Source: Chitinophaga filiformis
GTDB lineage: Bacteria > Bacteroidota > Bacteroidia > Chitinophagales > Chitinophagaceae
DNA length: 64,000 bases
Assembly: GCF_023100805.1 (NCBI RefSeq)
Contig: NZ_CP095855.1
Span: 868,001 to 932,000, forward strand
Direction: 5' to 3'
Shown here: piece by piece, positions 29,851 to 37,833 of the stretch
Layout of the letters: every line of letters starts with the position of its first letter
How positions within the stretch are numbered: the stretch's first letter is position 1
Notes under the pieces: generated by a model
Seen by the model: the letters and a program-made list of their open reading frames with translations, nothing else
Told to the model about the DNA's origin: nothing
Databases searched by the model: none
Position numbers and translations under genes: made by a program

Positions 29851-30279
29851 ATGGCTATTAATTTTACCCCTCATGAAGTGAAGATAAATCTTAAGAACAG
29901 GACAGTGCTGAAGACCTTTATTAAAAATTTATTTGTCCGGGAAGGGCAGGGGCTTAAGAATTTGCAATATGTCTTCTGCTCTGATGAGTACCTGTTACAG
30001 ATTAACCAGGAATTTTTACAACATGACACGCTTACTGATATCGTAACGTTTGAACTAGGGGAGGATCCGGCTATTACAGAAGGAGAGATTTATATTAGCG
30101 TGGACAGAGTAAAAGAAAATGCCCAGAAGTTCAAGGTTACAGAGGAGCATGAATTACACAGAGTGATTTTTCATGGCGCTTTGCACTTATGTGGCTTTAA
30201 GGACAAAACTAAAGATCAGTCGGCCTTGATGAGGCAAAAGGAAAATGAATATCTTGAACTTTACTTTGGAACGAATTAG
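29851..30279 (+). CDS. ybeY: Endoribonuclease YbeY (16S rRNA maturation)
   Basis: A 142-aa zinc-dependent endoribonuclease of the UPF0054 family, active in 16S rRNA 3'-end processing and ribosome quality control. The metal site shows as HGALHLCGFKDKTKDQ near residues 106-121. The last ligand position of the usual HGxLHLxGyDH is altered in the way common in Bacteroidota (GFKDKT). The middle LLQINQEFLQHDTLTDIVTFEL is also standard. A parS-like palindrome begins only 3 bp after the stop codon, then a terminator. Confidence 0.93.
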   Translation: MAINFTPHEVKINLKNRTVLKTFIKNLFVREGQGLKNLQYVFCSDEYLLQINQEFLQHDTLTDIVTFELGEDPAITEGEIYISVDRVKENAQKFKVTEEHELHRVIFHGALHLCGFKDKTKDQSALMRQKENEYLELYFGTN

Positions 30280-30282
30280 CAA

Positions 30283-30298
30283 TGTTCCACGTGGAACA
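30283..30298. promoter_or_regulatory. parS-like centromere site TGTTCCACGTGGAACA
   Basis: A perfect 16-bp palindrome that fits the widely conserved bacterial ParB-binding site (TGTTNCACGTGNAACA). Two more copies lie at 32043-32058 and 32069-32084. No parA or parB gene is in the window. Confidence 0.75.
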
Positions 30299-30308
30299 TT
30301 CTTGACAC

Positions 30309-30335
30309 CCCGGATTATAAGTCCGGGTTTTTTTA
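30309..30335 (+). terminator. Intrinsic terminator after ybeY
   Basis: CCCGGA (30309-30314) pairs with TCCGGG (30322-30327), loop TTATAAG, followed by seven or eight T. Confidence 0.8.
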
Positions 30336-32042
30336 TTCTCGGAGCTAATCCTGTTTTGATTTTTTGTGATTATTGGACTGGTTTTAGGGAAAGGTTTCCA
30401 ACAAATCTACCGATGTGGTTGTCGGATAGGATGCTCTCCATATACTGGCGTTTTTTAATGATTATTTTAATGCTTGTGCAGCTGGTTGGAGGACTGCCTG
30501 CTTTTTTATTGGTTCTTCGCTGACACGATTGATCATAATAAAATCTTGCCCTTAATTCATCCCGGTCATCAAGTTCCCTCCTTTTTAACCATACTCTTTA
30601 AATCCACCATCACATTGTCACCAAATAAAGGAGGCTGTGCCTGCCTCAGAAAATGATCCTGTTCATACTTCGGGACTGGCATTGTACCTATGTTATCTTT
30701 GCTGTTACTTTTTTATAACCCATAGCCAAGCCATATATAACCCATATATAACCCATATCTCTAGAAATATGGGTTATATATGGGTCATATATGGCTTATA
30801 TATGGGTTATATATGGGTTATCTCTGGAAATACGCTATGGTTGAGGCTTTGCCAGGGTGTATTAAATACTTGTATATGTAGTGGTCTATACGAGAGTATA
30901 TTTTATACCAGGTATAAATGTTATGCCTGTTTATTTCGAAAATCCTTGTTAGAAAGCACATGAGATACACGGGTACAAAAAGTACCCTAGGTAGGTTTAA
31001 TTGTTTCGGTTGTCGAAGATCCCCGGAAGATAAGCGCAGAATCCAGGGATATATAGGGACGTCCCAGTTACCTGCTTGTTGGGAATGTTGCTCACTATCT
31101 CAATGCAAGTTGGGAACCTGCGAATGGAAGTTATTTTCCTTTAGTAGAGGATAAGATCCGGAGATAGTAGACTTAAAACAAATGAAACGAGTGACACGAT
31201 TATGATTGGCTTTAGTATCCTGTGGCCAGGAGGATGGTATTCGTCTGTTTTAGAAAGTTGAAGGGGATGCGAGGTGGGTGTTCGAGAACGTATGTGGGTA
31301 TCCGCGGAAAGTCAAAAATGTAATGTAAAGCATTTCCCTGCCGGTCTACAGCTGGCACCGAACTTACGCAGGGCGCCACCTTCATAACGAAAATTACCTG
31401 GCAGTTTCGTACGGCTCCGAACTTCATTAGGAGCGGCCTGTGGTACTATTCATAACTTTTTGGGAGGTAAAAAATCGCAACTTGTGACTAATACTTATCC
31501 GGGCTAGTAATTGGGACCACACAGCGTTATGAACATAGGTCTTGGCGTATTTAACCCAAAGACCGACATCGCTTTCTCAAGCTTTTTTATTGATATTGCC
31601 GTTCACACACTCATAGAAGTTATGGAACCATACCTGGAAACGTTATGCACTCTATGAAGTGTACCATTGGCGGAATTAGCAGGAGTAGCCAGACCAAAGC
31701 CGGACGTAGCGGTAGTGGTATCCCCGAGACAGACCGTAACTGCGCCGATCGGCTTACCTGGAACAGTTGCTACTAAGCCAGTTTCTGGTGTATACACCAG
31801 TTGTGTTTTGTTGTGTCCACTTACTCTTCCATAATGGAAGCATTGCTCGTGAGTAATAGGGTTGTTACACAATAATTAACTTACCCCAGAAATATTATTT
31901 GGTTCGGTGCGCTTGCTAATCTTGTTATTCAAAAGAAGGGTAGAGCAGCCTCGTGACATAATACTGCGCCACTGATATATACCTTTGTCCCGCTTAGTAT
32001 AATTGGCAAATGTATATTGATATCCTCCGGCACAAGGTGAAG
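30336..32042. other. Gene-free region between ybeY and mnmG
   Basis: About 1.7 kb between parS-like sites without a convincing gene. The first part holds the AT-rich hairpin of 11-bp repeats. From roughly 31.0 kb on, the text looks like decayed coding DNA. A short + strand frame at 31087-31166 reads VAHYLNASWEPANGSYFPL before a stop. A minus frame at 31603-31872 reads GAVTVCLGDTTTATSG, reminiscent of Ig-like repeats of large Bacteroidota adhesins. Neither is long enough to call a gene. Confidence 0.45.
30714..30821. repeat. AT-rich inverted and direct repeats with an 11-bp period
   Basis: Repeats of GGGTTATATAT (11 bp) run from 30771 to about 30821, and the reverse complement runs from about 30714 to 30758. 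The arms 30730-30758 and 30767-30795 pair over 29 bp with one mismatch around an 8-nt loop (CTCTAGAA). It lies between the parS-like sites. Confidence 0.85.
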
Positions 32043-32058
32043 TGTTCCACATGGAACA
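32043..32058. promoter_or_regulatory. parS-like site TGTTCCACATGGAACA (one base off)
   Basis: Same palindrome as at 30283 except CACATG for CACGTG in the core, so symmetry is broken at one pair. It lies 26 bp from the next copy. Confidence 0.55.
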
Positions 32059-32068
32059 TTCTTCAAGA

Positions 32069-32084
32069 TGTTCCACGTGGAACA
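32069..32084. promoter_or_regulatory. parS-like site TGTTCCACGTGGAACA
   Basis: A perfect copy of the 16-bp palindrome, ending 21 bp before the mnmG -7 box, so ParB binding here could also affect mnmG transcription. Confidence 0.75.
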
Positions 32085-32105
32085 TCATATATCCTTCCTT
32101 CTATG

Positions 32106-32113
32106 TACTTTTG
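32106..32113 (+). promoter_or_regulatory. -7 box TACTTTTG for mnmG
   Basis: An exact TAnnTTTG match, 21 bp before the mnmG ATG at 32135. The -33 region would fall in or beside the parS-like palindrome and shows no good TTTG. Confidence 0.45.
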
Positions 32114-32134
32114 CATTTCTATTTAAACAAGATT

Positions 32135-34003
32135 ATGTTTCCATCTTACGATGTTATTGTGGTAGGCGCCGGACATGCCGGTTGCGAAGCGGCGGCAGCT
32201 GCTGCGAATATGGGATCCAAAGTTTTACTGGTGACCATGAACATGCAAACTATAGCTCAGATGAGTTGTAACCCGGCAATGGGAGGTATAGCCAAAGGTC
32301 AGATAGTAAGAGAAATTGATGCTTTAGGTGGATATTCGGGGATAGTTACAGATCAGTCAATGATACAATTCCGCATGCTGAACCGTTCCAAAGGACCAGC
32401 TATGTGGAGCCCCCGTACCCAAAATGATCGCATGCTGTTTGCTGCCAAATGGAGAGAAGCTTTAGAGCAAACGCCTAATGTAGATTTTTACCAGGACATG
32501 GTAAAAGGACTATTGGTAAAAAACGGTGTTTGTTATGGTGTGGTGACAGGGCTGGGACATGAAATAAAAGCAAAGTCAGTTGTTTTAACTAACGGAACTT
32601 TCCTCAACGGGGTAATGCATATTGGCGACAAGCAATTTGGTGGCGGAAGAGTTGCGGAAAAAGCTGCGACTGGAATCACCGAGCAACTTGTTTCCCTGGG
32701 CTTCGAAAGCGACCGTTTGAAAACAGGAACACCTCCAAGGATAGACGCAAGAAGTTTGGACTATTCCAAAATGGAAGAACAACCAGGTGATGAAGTGATC
32801 ACCGGATTCTCTTTTTTAGATATCGAAAAGATCAAACCAGAGCAGCAAAGAAGTTGCCATATCACTTACACCAGCGATAAGGTACATGACATGCTGAAGA
32901 CTGGTTTTGACAGATCGCCCATGTTTCAGGGAAGGATCCAGGGGGTAGGTCCGAGATACTGTCCAAGTATTGAAGATAAGATCAACCGTTTTGCAGAAAG
33001 AGACAGACATCAATTGTTCGTGGAGCCGGAAGGTTGGAACACCGTAGAAATTTATGTGAACGGTTTTTCTACTTCTCTTCCTGAAGATGTTCAGTATAAA
33101 GCATTGCAGTTAGTACCAGGATTTGAAAACGTAAAAATGTTCCGTCCGGGTTATGCTATCGAGTACGATTATTTTCCACCAACCCAGTTGCAGTTCTCCC
33201 TGGAAACTAAACAAATCCAGAACTTATTTTTTGCAGGGCAGATCAATGGAACAACTGGTTACGAAGAGGCAGCTTGCCAGGGATTGATGGCAGGTATAAA
33301 TGCCCATCTGAAAGCAAGTGGTCAGGCACCATTCGTGTTGAAGAGGAGTGAAGCATATATCGGAGTACTGATCGATGATCTGATCAACAAGGGAACTGAT
33401 GAACCTTATCGAATGTTTACCTCGAGAGCAGAATTCAGAACATTGTTGAGACAGGATAATGCCGACCTCCGCCTGACTGAAAAAAGTTTTGAGATGGGAT
33501 TGGCTGGACAAAACAGGTTGGACAAAGTGGTATTGAAGAAAGAAGGAGTGGAGAAGATAAAAAGTATTCTAAAAGAATTGCCGATTGATCCGGAAGAAAT
33601 AAATCACCTGCTCGCAGAGAAAAATTCATCACCACTTCCTCAAAGGATGCGCGCTTATCAGATTTTGTTAAGACCTTCTCTCGATATTTTTTCTATGAGG
33701 AACGGAGTGGCAAAAATAGAAAAAGCACTTGCCGGATTTACTGACGAAACTTTAGAACAGGCAGAGATACAGATCAAGTACGAAGTATACATTGAAAAGG
33801 AAATTGATCTGGTGAAAAGAATGAGCCAGATGGAAGACCTGATTATTCCGGATAGCTTTGATTATACAAAACTTGTTTCATTAAGCGCAGAAGCCAGACA
33901 GAAATTTAATAAAATTCGTCCGCGTACATTGGGACAGGCAAGCAGAATTAGTGGAGTGAATCCAAGTGATGTGCAGATCCTGATGGTGTACATGGGTAGA
34001 TAA
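32135..34003 (+). CDS. mnmG: tRNA uridine 5-carboxymethylaminomethyl modification enzyme MnmG (GidA)
   Basis: An FAD-dependent enzyme that, with MnmE, installs the cmnm5 group on wobble uridine 34 of several tRNAs. The 622-aa product begins MFPSYDVIVVGAGHAGCEAA, with the FAD motif at residues 8-20. It has the GidA signatures GPRYCPSIEDK and GQINGTTGYEEAACQG, and the C-terminal helical domain ending ASRISGVNPSDVQILMVYMGR. The ATG at 32135 is chosen because 31 further upstream codons run through the parS palindromes and are not protein-like. GidA genes often lie beside the replication origin; here a DnaA-box cluster is about 6.5 kb away. Confidence 0.96.
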   Translation: MFPSYDVIVVGAGHAGCEAAAAAANMGSKVLLVTMNMQTIAQMSCNPAMGGIAKGQIVREIDALGGYSGIVTDQSMIQFRMLNRSKGPAMWSPRTQNDRMLFAAKWREALEQTPNVDFYQDMVKGLLVKNGVCYGVVTGLGHEIKAKSVVLTNGTFLNGVMHIGDKQFGGGRVAEKAATGITEQLVSLGFESDRLKTGTPPRIDARSLDYSKMEEQPGDEVITGFSFLDIEKIKPEQQRSCHITYTSDKVHDMLKTGFDRSPMFQGRIQGVGPRYCPSIEDKINRFAERDRHQLFVEPEGWNTVEIYVNGFSTSLPEDVQYKALQLVPGFENVKMFRPGYAIEYDYFPPTQLQFSLETKQIQNLFFAGQINGTTGYEEAACQGLMAGINAHLKASGQAPFVLKRSEAYIGVLIDDLINKGTDEPYRMFTSRAEFRTLLRQDNADLRLTEKSFEMGLAGQNRLDKVVLKKEGVEKIKSILKELPIDPEEINHLLAEKNSSPLPQRMRAYQILLRPSLDIFSMRNGVAKIEKALAGFTDETLEQAEIQIKYEVYIEKEIDLVKRMSQMEDLIIPDSFDYTKLVSLSAEARQKFNKIRPRTLGQASRISGVNPSDVQILMVYMGR

Positions 34004-34023
34004 AAAAATTATTGAACTGAAAT

Positions 34024-34061
34024 AAAAATACATGCTTTTCGACGGGGCATGTATTTTTTTT
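34024..34061 (+). terminator. Intrinsic terminator after mnmG
   Basis: AAAAATACATGC (34024-34035) pairs perfectly with GCATGTATTTTT (34047-34058), 11-nt loop, T-run continuing to 34061. Confidence 0.85.
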
Positions 34062-34647
34062 GTCTATATTCGTTTATCGACCAAAATTCCTGAGGACCCT
34101 GAAAGAAGAGATGAAAGCTGAACCTATGACACGATTGAAATAATAATAATTTTCATCCACGAAGAATTTCTAACGAAGCAGGTTGAAATTTATTTATAGC
34201 CAACTCTACTAATGAGCATTTAGTTTGTGCTATGAATTTATTCACCACCCGGATTTCCTGGAAAATTTACAAACAACTATTTCATGATCTAACTATACGG
34301 ATAAATGCACATTGCAGTCCAATGTAATGTGACATTGCTCCAATTATATTTATTCATTTCATTTATGGAATGAATAACGATTAAAGTTAAGGTTAAATTA
34401 GAAGTATATAGTACCCGGTCCGTTTCTTCGGACTGGGCTTTTTTATCCCAAAAATACTAATTAACTGATAATCAAATATTTATCTATTTTTTTAAGTGAG
34501 CTCATTATCTCCTTAAATTTGGACGATCGTGCAATGGTTAATATGATTGCCTCAAAATGGGGTATGTTTAAGAATAAGGGCTCTAAAATGCTTTTTTCTA
34601 CTTTATGTCATATTTAGTAATTTGTCTAACCTAAAAAGTCCTAGTAT
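34062..34647. other. Gene-free stretch between mnmG and the lactonase gene
   Basis: 586 bp, AT-rich, no coding frame supported. It holds an imperfect palindrome near 34348-34376 (TTATTCATT..AATGAATAA) and an orphan terminator at 34414-34444. Confidence 0.5.
34414..34444 (+). terminator. Orphan intrinsic terminator
   Basis: CCCGGTCCG (34414-34422) pairs with CGGACTGGG (34429-34437), one G-U pair, loop TTTCTT, then CTTTTTT. The nearest upstream gene already has its own terminator 350 bp earlier, so this may end an unannotated small RNA. Confidence 0.7.
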
Positions 34648-35778
34648 ATGCTCAATACCTTACTCGCCGGCACGATTTTGTTATCCTCTTCTCTGTTACC
34701 AGCACAAACTGATACAACAATGGAAAAGTATTTACTGATAGGTACTTATACAAAAAGTGCGGAAGAGGGAATTAATGTATACGCATTCAATACAAGTACA
34801 GGAACACTACGTTATGTGAGCACTACCAAAAATGTAGAGAACCCATCTTACCTGGTTATTGCACCCGATAAAAAACATGTGTATTCAGTAAATGAAAATA
34901 ATGACGGCGGAGTAAGTGCTTTTGCGTGGGACACAACAAGTGGAGAGCTGACTTTTTTAAACAAACAGTCTTCAGGTGGTGCGGCACCTTGTTACATCAC
35001 TACCGATGAGGATGGCAAATATGTTATCGTAGGAAATTATGGTGGAGGAAGTTTATCCATACTGCCTGTTCGTGCTGATGGAAAAATTGATGCGCCGGTA
35101 CAGACCATCGAACATACCGGAACAGGACCGAACAAGGAAAGACAGGAAAAACCACATGTGCATTGTACCGTATTTGGTCCCGATCATAAATCACTGTATG
35201 TGTCGGACCTTGGCATAGACCAGGTAGTGATCTACTCTTACAGGCAGGGCGATGTCTTACCTCTCGTACCGGCAGATACCGGGTATGCCTTGCTGCCACC
35301 CGGATCTGGTCCAAGGCATATTACTTTTCATCCCAACGGGAAATGGGCATACCTCATTCACGAACTGGATGGAAAAGTGACTGCCTTTAATTATGTAAGA
35401 GGAAGACTGATTCCATTCCAGACTATATCGACATTACCTGCTACCTATAAAGGCCCTGTGTCTGGTGCAGACATTCATGTTTCTCCGGATGGAAAATTTT
35501 TATATGCCTCCAACAGAGATAAGTTGAACAACATTGTTATCTACAGCATAGATCGTAAAAACGGACAGCTGGTGAAGAAAGGTGAACAGGCATCAGGAGG
35601 AAAAGCGCCGCGCAACTTTATGATGGACCCCGACGGTAACTTTTTGTTAGTGGCAAATCAGAACACCGATAATGTTGTCGTGTTTAAAAGAAATAAAACG
35701 AACGGTTTATTAAAACCTACTGGCCAGGAAATTAAAGTTCCGAAACCGGTATGTTTAAAAATGATCGGCACCAATTAA
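34648..35778 (+). CDS. Lactonase-family seven-bladed beta-propeller protein (YbhE/Pgl type), exported
   Basis: A 376-aa protein of the lactonase/6-phosphogluconolactonase (YbhE) family. A signal peptide (MLNTLLAGTILLSSSLLPAQT) precedes a beta-propeller with blade repeats such as YLLIGTYTKSAEEGINVY, HVYSVNENNDGGVSAFAW, GPRHITFHPNGKWAYLIHEL and PRNFMMDPDGNFLLVANQNT. The cytosolic E. coli enzyme hydrolyses 6-phosphogluconolactone. An exported version is more likely to act on some other lactone outside the cytosol, so I give no gene symbol. A later ATG at 34720 (MEKYLLIG) would remove the signal peptide and cannot be excluded. Confidence 0.88.
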   Translation: MLNTLLAGTILLSSSLLPAQTDTTMEKYLLIGTYTKSAEEGINVYAFNTSTGTLRYVSTTKNVENPSYLVIAPDKKHVYSVNENNDGGVSAFAWDTTSGELTFLNKQSSGGAAPCYITTDEDGKYVIVGNYGGGSLSILPVRADGKIDAPVQTIEHTGTGPNKERQEKPHVHCTVFGPDHKSLYVSDLGIDQVVIYSYRQGDVLPLVPADTGYALLPPGSGPRHITFHPNGKWAYLIHELDGKVTAFNYVRGRLIPFQTISTLPATYKGPVSGADIHVSPDGKFLYASNRDKLNNIVIYSIDRKNGQLVKKGEQASGGKAPRNFMMDPDGNFLLVANQNTDNVVVFKRNKTNGLLKPTGQEIKVPKPVCLKMIGTN

Positions 35779-35844
35779 TGATCGGCAATTTTATTGTACG
35801 TCTGATTGGCATAACTTTTTCAGAATAACGCTAAAAGAATAACT

Positions 35845-36216
35845 ATGAAAAAGAAAGTGGAAAAACCGACAGATAAAAAATCCGAATTGAACGAAGATGA
35901 AAAATTTCCTGGTTACCCTGCCTATCCCGCAAATGAGGATATTACTTACAGAGGCGAACAGGAAGATCTTGATGTGGAAAAAGTAACCAGGTCTTCCCGC
36001 ATCAATAATGAATTAGCAAGAGAGTCGTCTGATAATGTAGCCGGCCAGGATGAAGGTGAAGATGGCCTTGATGTTCCGGGAGCAGATCTTGATGATGAGA
36101 ACGAACGGATCGGAGAGGAAGACGAAGAAAATAATTACTACAGTCTGGGTGGTGACAGACATGAAGATCTTGAAGAAGACAATGAAGATATGGAACAGGA
36201 TTACGAAGATCGATGA
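35845..36216 (+). CDS. Small, highly acidic hypothetical protein, 123 aa
   Basis: Function not recognised. The start is basic (MKKKVEKPTDKKSELNEDEK), then a short aromatic patch FPGYPAYPANEDI, then a strongly acidic tail (GEDGLDVPGADLDDENERIG, then mostly E, D and N). No cysteine, no signal peptide and no membrane segment. It is likely disordered. The codon pattern and the 66-bp spacing from the lactonase gene support a real gene. It converges with the cardiolipin synthase gene, 17 bp apart. Confidence 0.7.
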   Translation: MKKKVEKPTDKKSELNEDEKFPGYPAYPANEDITYRGEQEDLDVEKVTRSSRINNELARESSDNVAGQDEGEDGLDVPGADLDDENERIGEEDEENNYYSLGGDRHEDLEEDNEDMEQDYEDR

Positions 36217-36233
36217 ATTATTGATCTTTTTGT

Positions 36234-37712
36234 TTACAACAAAGGAGTGAACAATCTGCATACAGCATCAATGAACCTTTCCCCGATAGAGCGGTTTTTC
36301 CACAAACGTCTTTCTATGTGAACAGAATCCTGTAAATCCTGTTCAAAGGCGGAGTTTAACTTATGCACAAACTGTTTGTCGTAAACGACTACTGCAATTT
36401 CACTGTTCAGATAAAAACTCCGGTAATCCAGATTAACAGAACCAACAATTGCGAGGTTGTCATCTATCGCAATTGACTTGGCATGTATAAAACCCTTTTG
36501 ATAGAAATAAACTTTTACACCCGCATCAAGCATCGACTTGATGTAAGATTGTGCTGCATGTTGCACAAAAAAAGAATCTCCGCGGAATGGTAAGATCAGC
36601 TGTACAGTTTTTCCCGCAAGTGCGGCCATCTGCAAAGCTGTTAATATCTGTTCATTGGGTATAAAGTATGGATTACTGATACGGATGGAACGTCTTGCCA
36701 GGTTAATAGCCATCAGAATAGTCTGCATCGCCATGGGGAATTCGGAATCAGGTCCACTGGCTACAATATCTGCAAAACAATTCTCACGGAGATCGGAACG
36801 GTGAAAGTAAGGCGGGCCGAAAGGGAAAGTATTTTTACTACAATAACGATAACTCATCATGAATTGCAGTTGGAGTAAATTGACAACATCGCCTTCCAGC
36901 TTCAGATGAGTGTCTCTCCAGAATACAGCATTTTCTGCAGTGTTCAGATAACGTGCATCCATATTGATACCCCCGGTGAATCCTACTTCTCCGTCTATGA
37001 TAATAATCTTCCTGTGATTACGGTAATTAGCATTGAGATAAAAATTGATCAGCACCGGTGAAAATGAAAATACTTCAGCACCATGTTCTTCCAGCAGATC
37101 AGGAATATCTCCGATGTCATCACTTCCCAGGTCGTCATATATGAACCGGACTTCTACTCCTTCTTTTAACTTCTCCACCAGGATATTGGCTACTTCATTA
37201 CCTACATTATCTGCAGCGAAAATGTAGTACTCAATATGTATGTGATGTTTGGCTGCTCTTAATGCTTCCATGACTGCCGGAAATTTTTCCTCTCCGTTCA
37301 GTAATAGCTGTACGCGATTGTTGCGGGAAAGTACAGAGTGCCGGGTATTCAGCAACATGGCAGATATTTCCTGTTTGTTTGATACCAGGTGTCTGAGCTG
37401 GACCTGCAAATGTTCTATCTCTTTCCGCTGGGATTCCCAGTAACGCAACATTAGTGTTTCATCTTTACTTCCCTTGAGCGTGAAACGGCGTTTCTTACGT
37501 AGGTCTCTCCCCAGATAGTAATATACTACTAGTCCCAGTATGGGAACGAAGATCAACAACATAATGTAAGCCATTGCCTTAACCGGATTGCGGTTTTCCA
37601 GCAAGATAGTACCCACTATTCCTATAAAAGAAAGTGAGATGAGCACATAACCAGTGATTTTCAGTGCTATATGCCAGTCAGTACCCCAGAGGAAATATAA
37701 TATCTGATACAC
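36234..37712 (-). CDS. cls: Cardiolipin synthase (phospholipase D family)
   Basis: Makes cardiolipin from two phosphatidylglycerol molecules at the inner membrane. Two N-terminal membrane helices (about residues 15-36 and 42-62, the second reading AYIMLLIFVPILGLVVYYYLG) precede two phospholipase D halves. The HKD motifs are intact: NHRKIIIIDGEVGFTGG near residue 233 and HAKSIAIDDNLAIVGSVN near residue 408. Length, 492 aa, is normal for bacterial Cls. The start is GTG at 37710-37712, the first in-frame start ahead of the membrane helices. Divergent from the large helicase gene with 121 bp between. Confidence 0.94.
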   Translation of the reverse strand: MYQILYFLWGTDWHIALKITGYVLISLSFIGIVGTILLENRNPVKAMAYIMLLIFVPILGLVVYYYLGRDLRKKRRFTLKGSKDETLMLRYWESQRKEIEHLQVQLRHLVSNKQEISAMLLNTRHSVLSRNNRVQLLLNGEEKFPAVMEALRAAKHHIHIEYYIFAADNVGNEVANILVEKLKEGVEVRFIYDDLGSDDIGDIPDLLEEHGAEVFSFSPVLINFYLNANYRNHRKIIIIDGEVGFTGGINMDARYLNTAENAVFWRDTHLKLEGDVVNLLQLQFMMSYRYCSKNTFPFGPPYFHRSDLRENCFADIVASGPDSEFPMAMQTILMAINLARRSIRISNPYFIPNEQILTALQMAALAGKTVQLILPFRGDSFFVQHAAQSYIKSMLDAGVKVYFYQKGFIHAKSIAIDDNLAIVGSVNLDYRSFYLNSEIAVVVYDKQFVHKLNSAFEQDLQDSVHIERRLWKNRSIGERFIDAVCRLFTPLL

Positions 37713-37833
37713 GCAATTGCTTTCTAAAGAATTATGCCAATAAAGTTAATGGTAATATTTTTAGAATAAATTATCCCCATCAATCGTTCTTAACATAAAT
37801 TATCATTTTTTTTGTTCTTACAACGAACTGTAC

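Noticed and set aside
31603..31872. 89-codon minus-strand frame in the ybeY-mnmG gap
   Set aside because: Possible relic of an Ig-like adhesin repeat, but too short and isolated to call a gene.
32042..32134. Upstream extension of mnmG by 31 codons
   Set aside because: The extension translates the parS palindromes and is not protein-like. The ATG at 32135 gives the standard GidA N-terminus.
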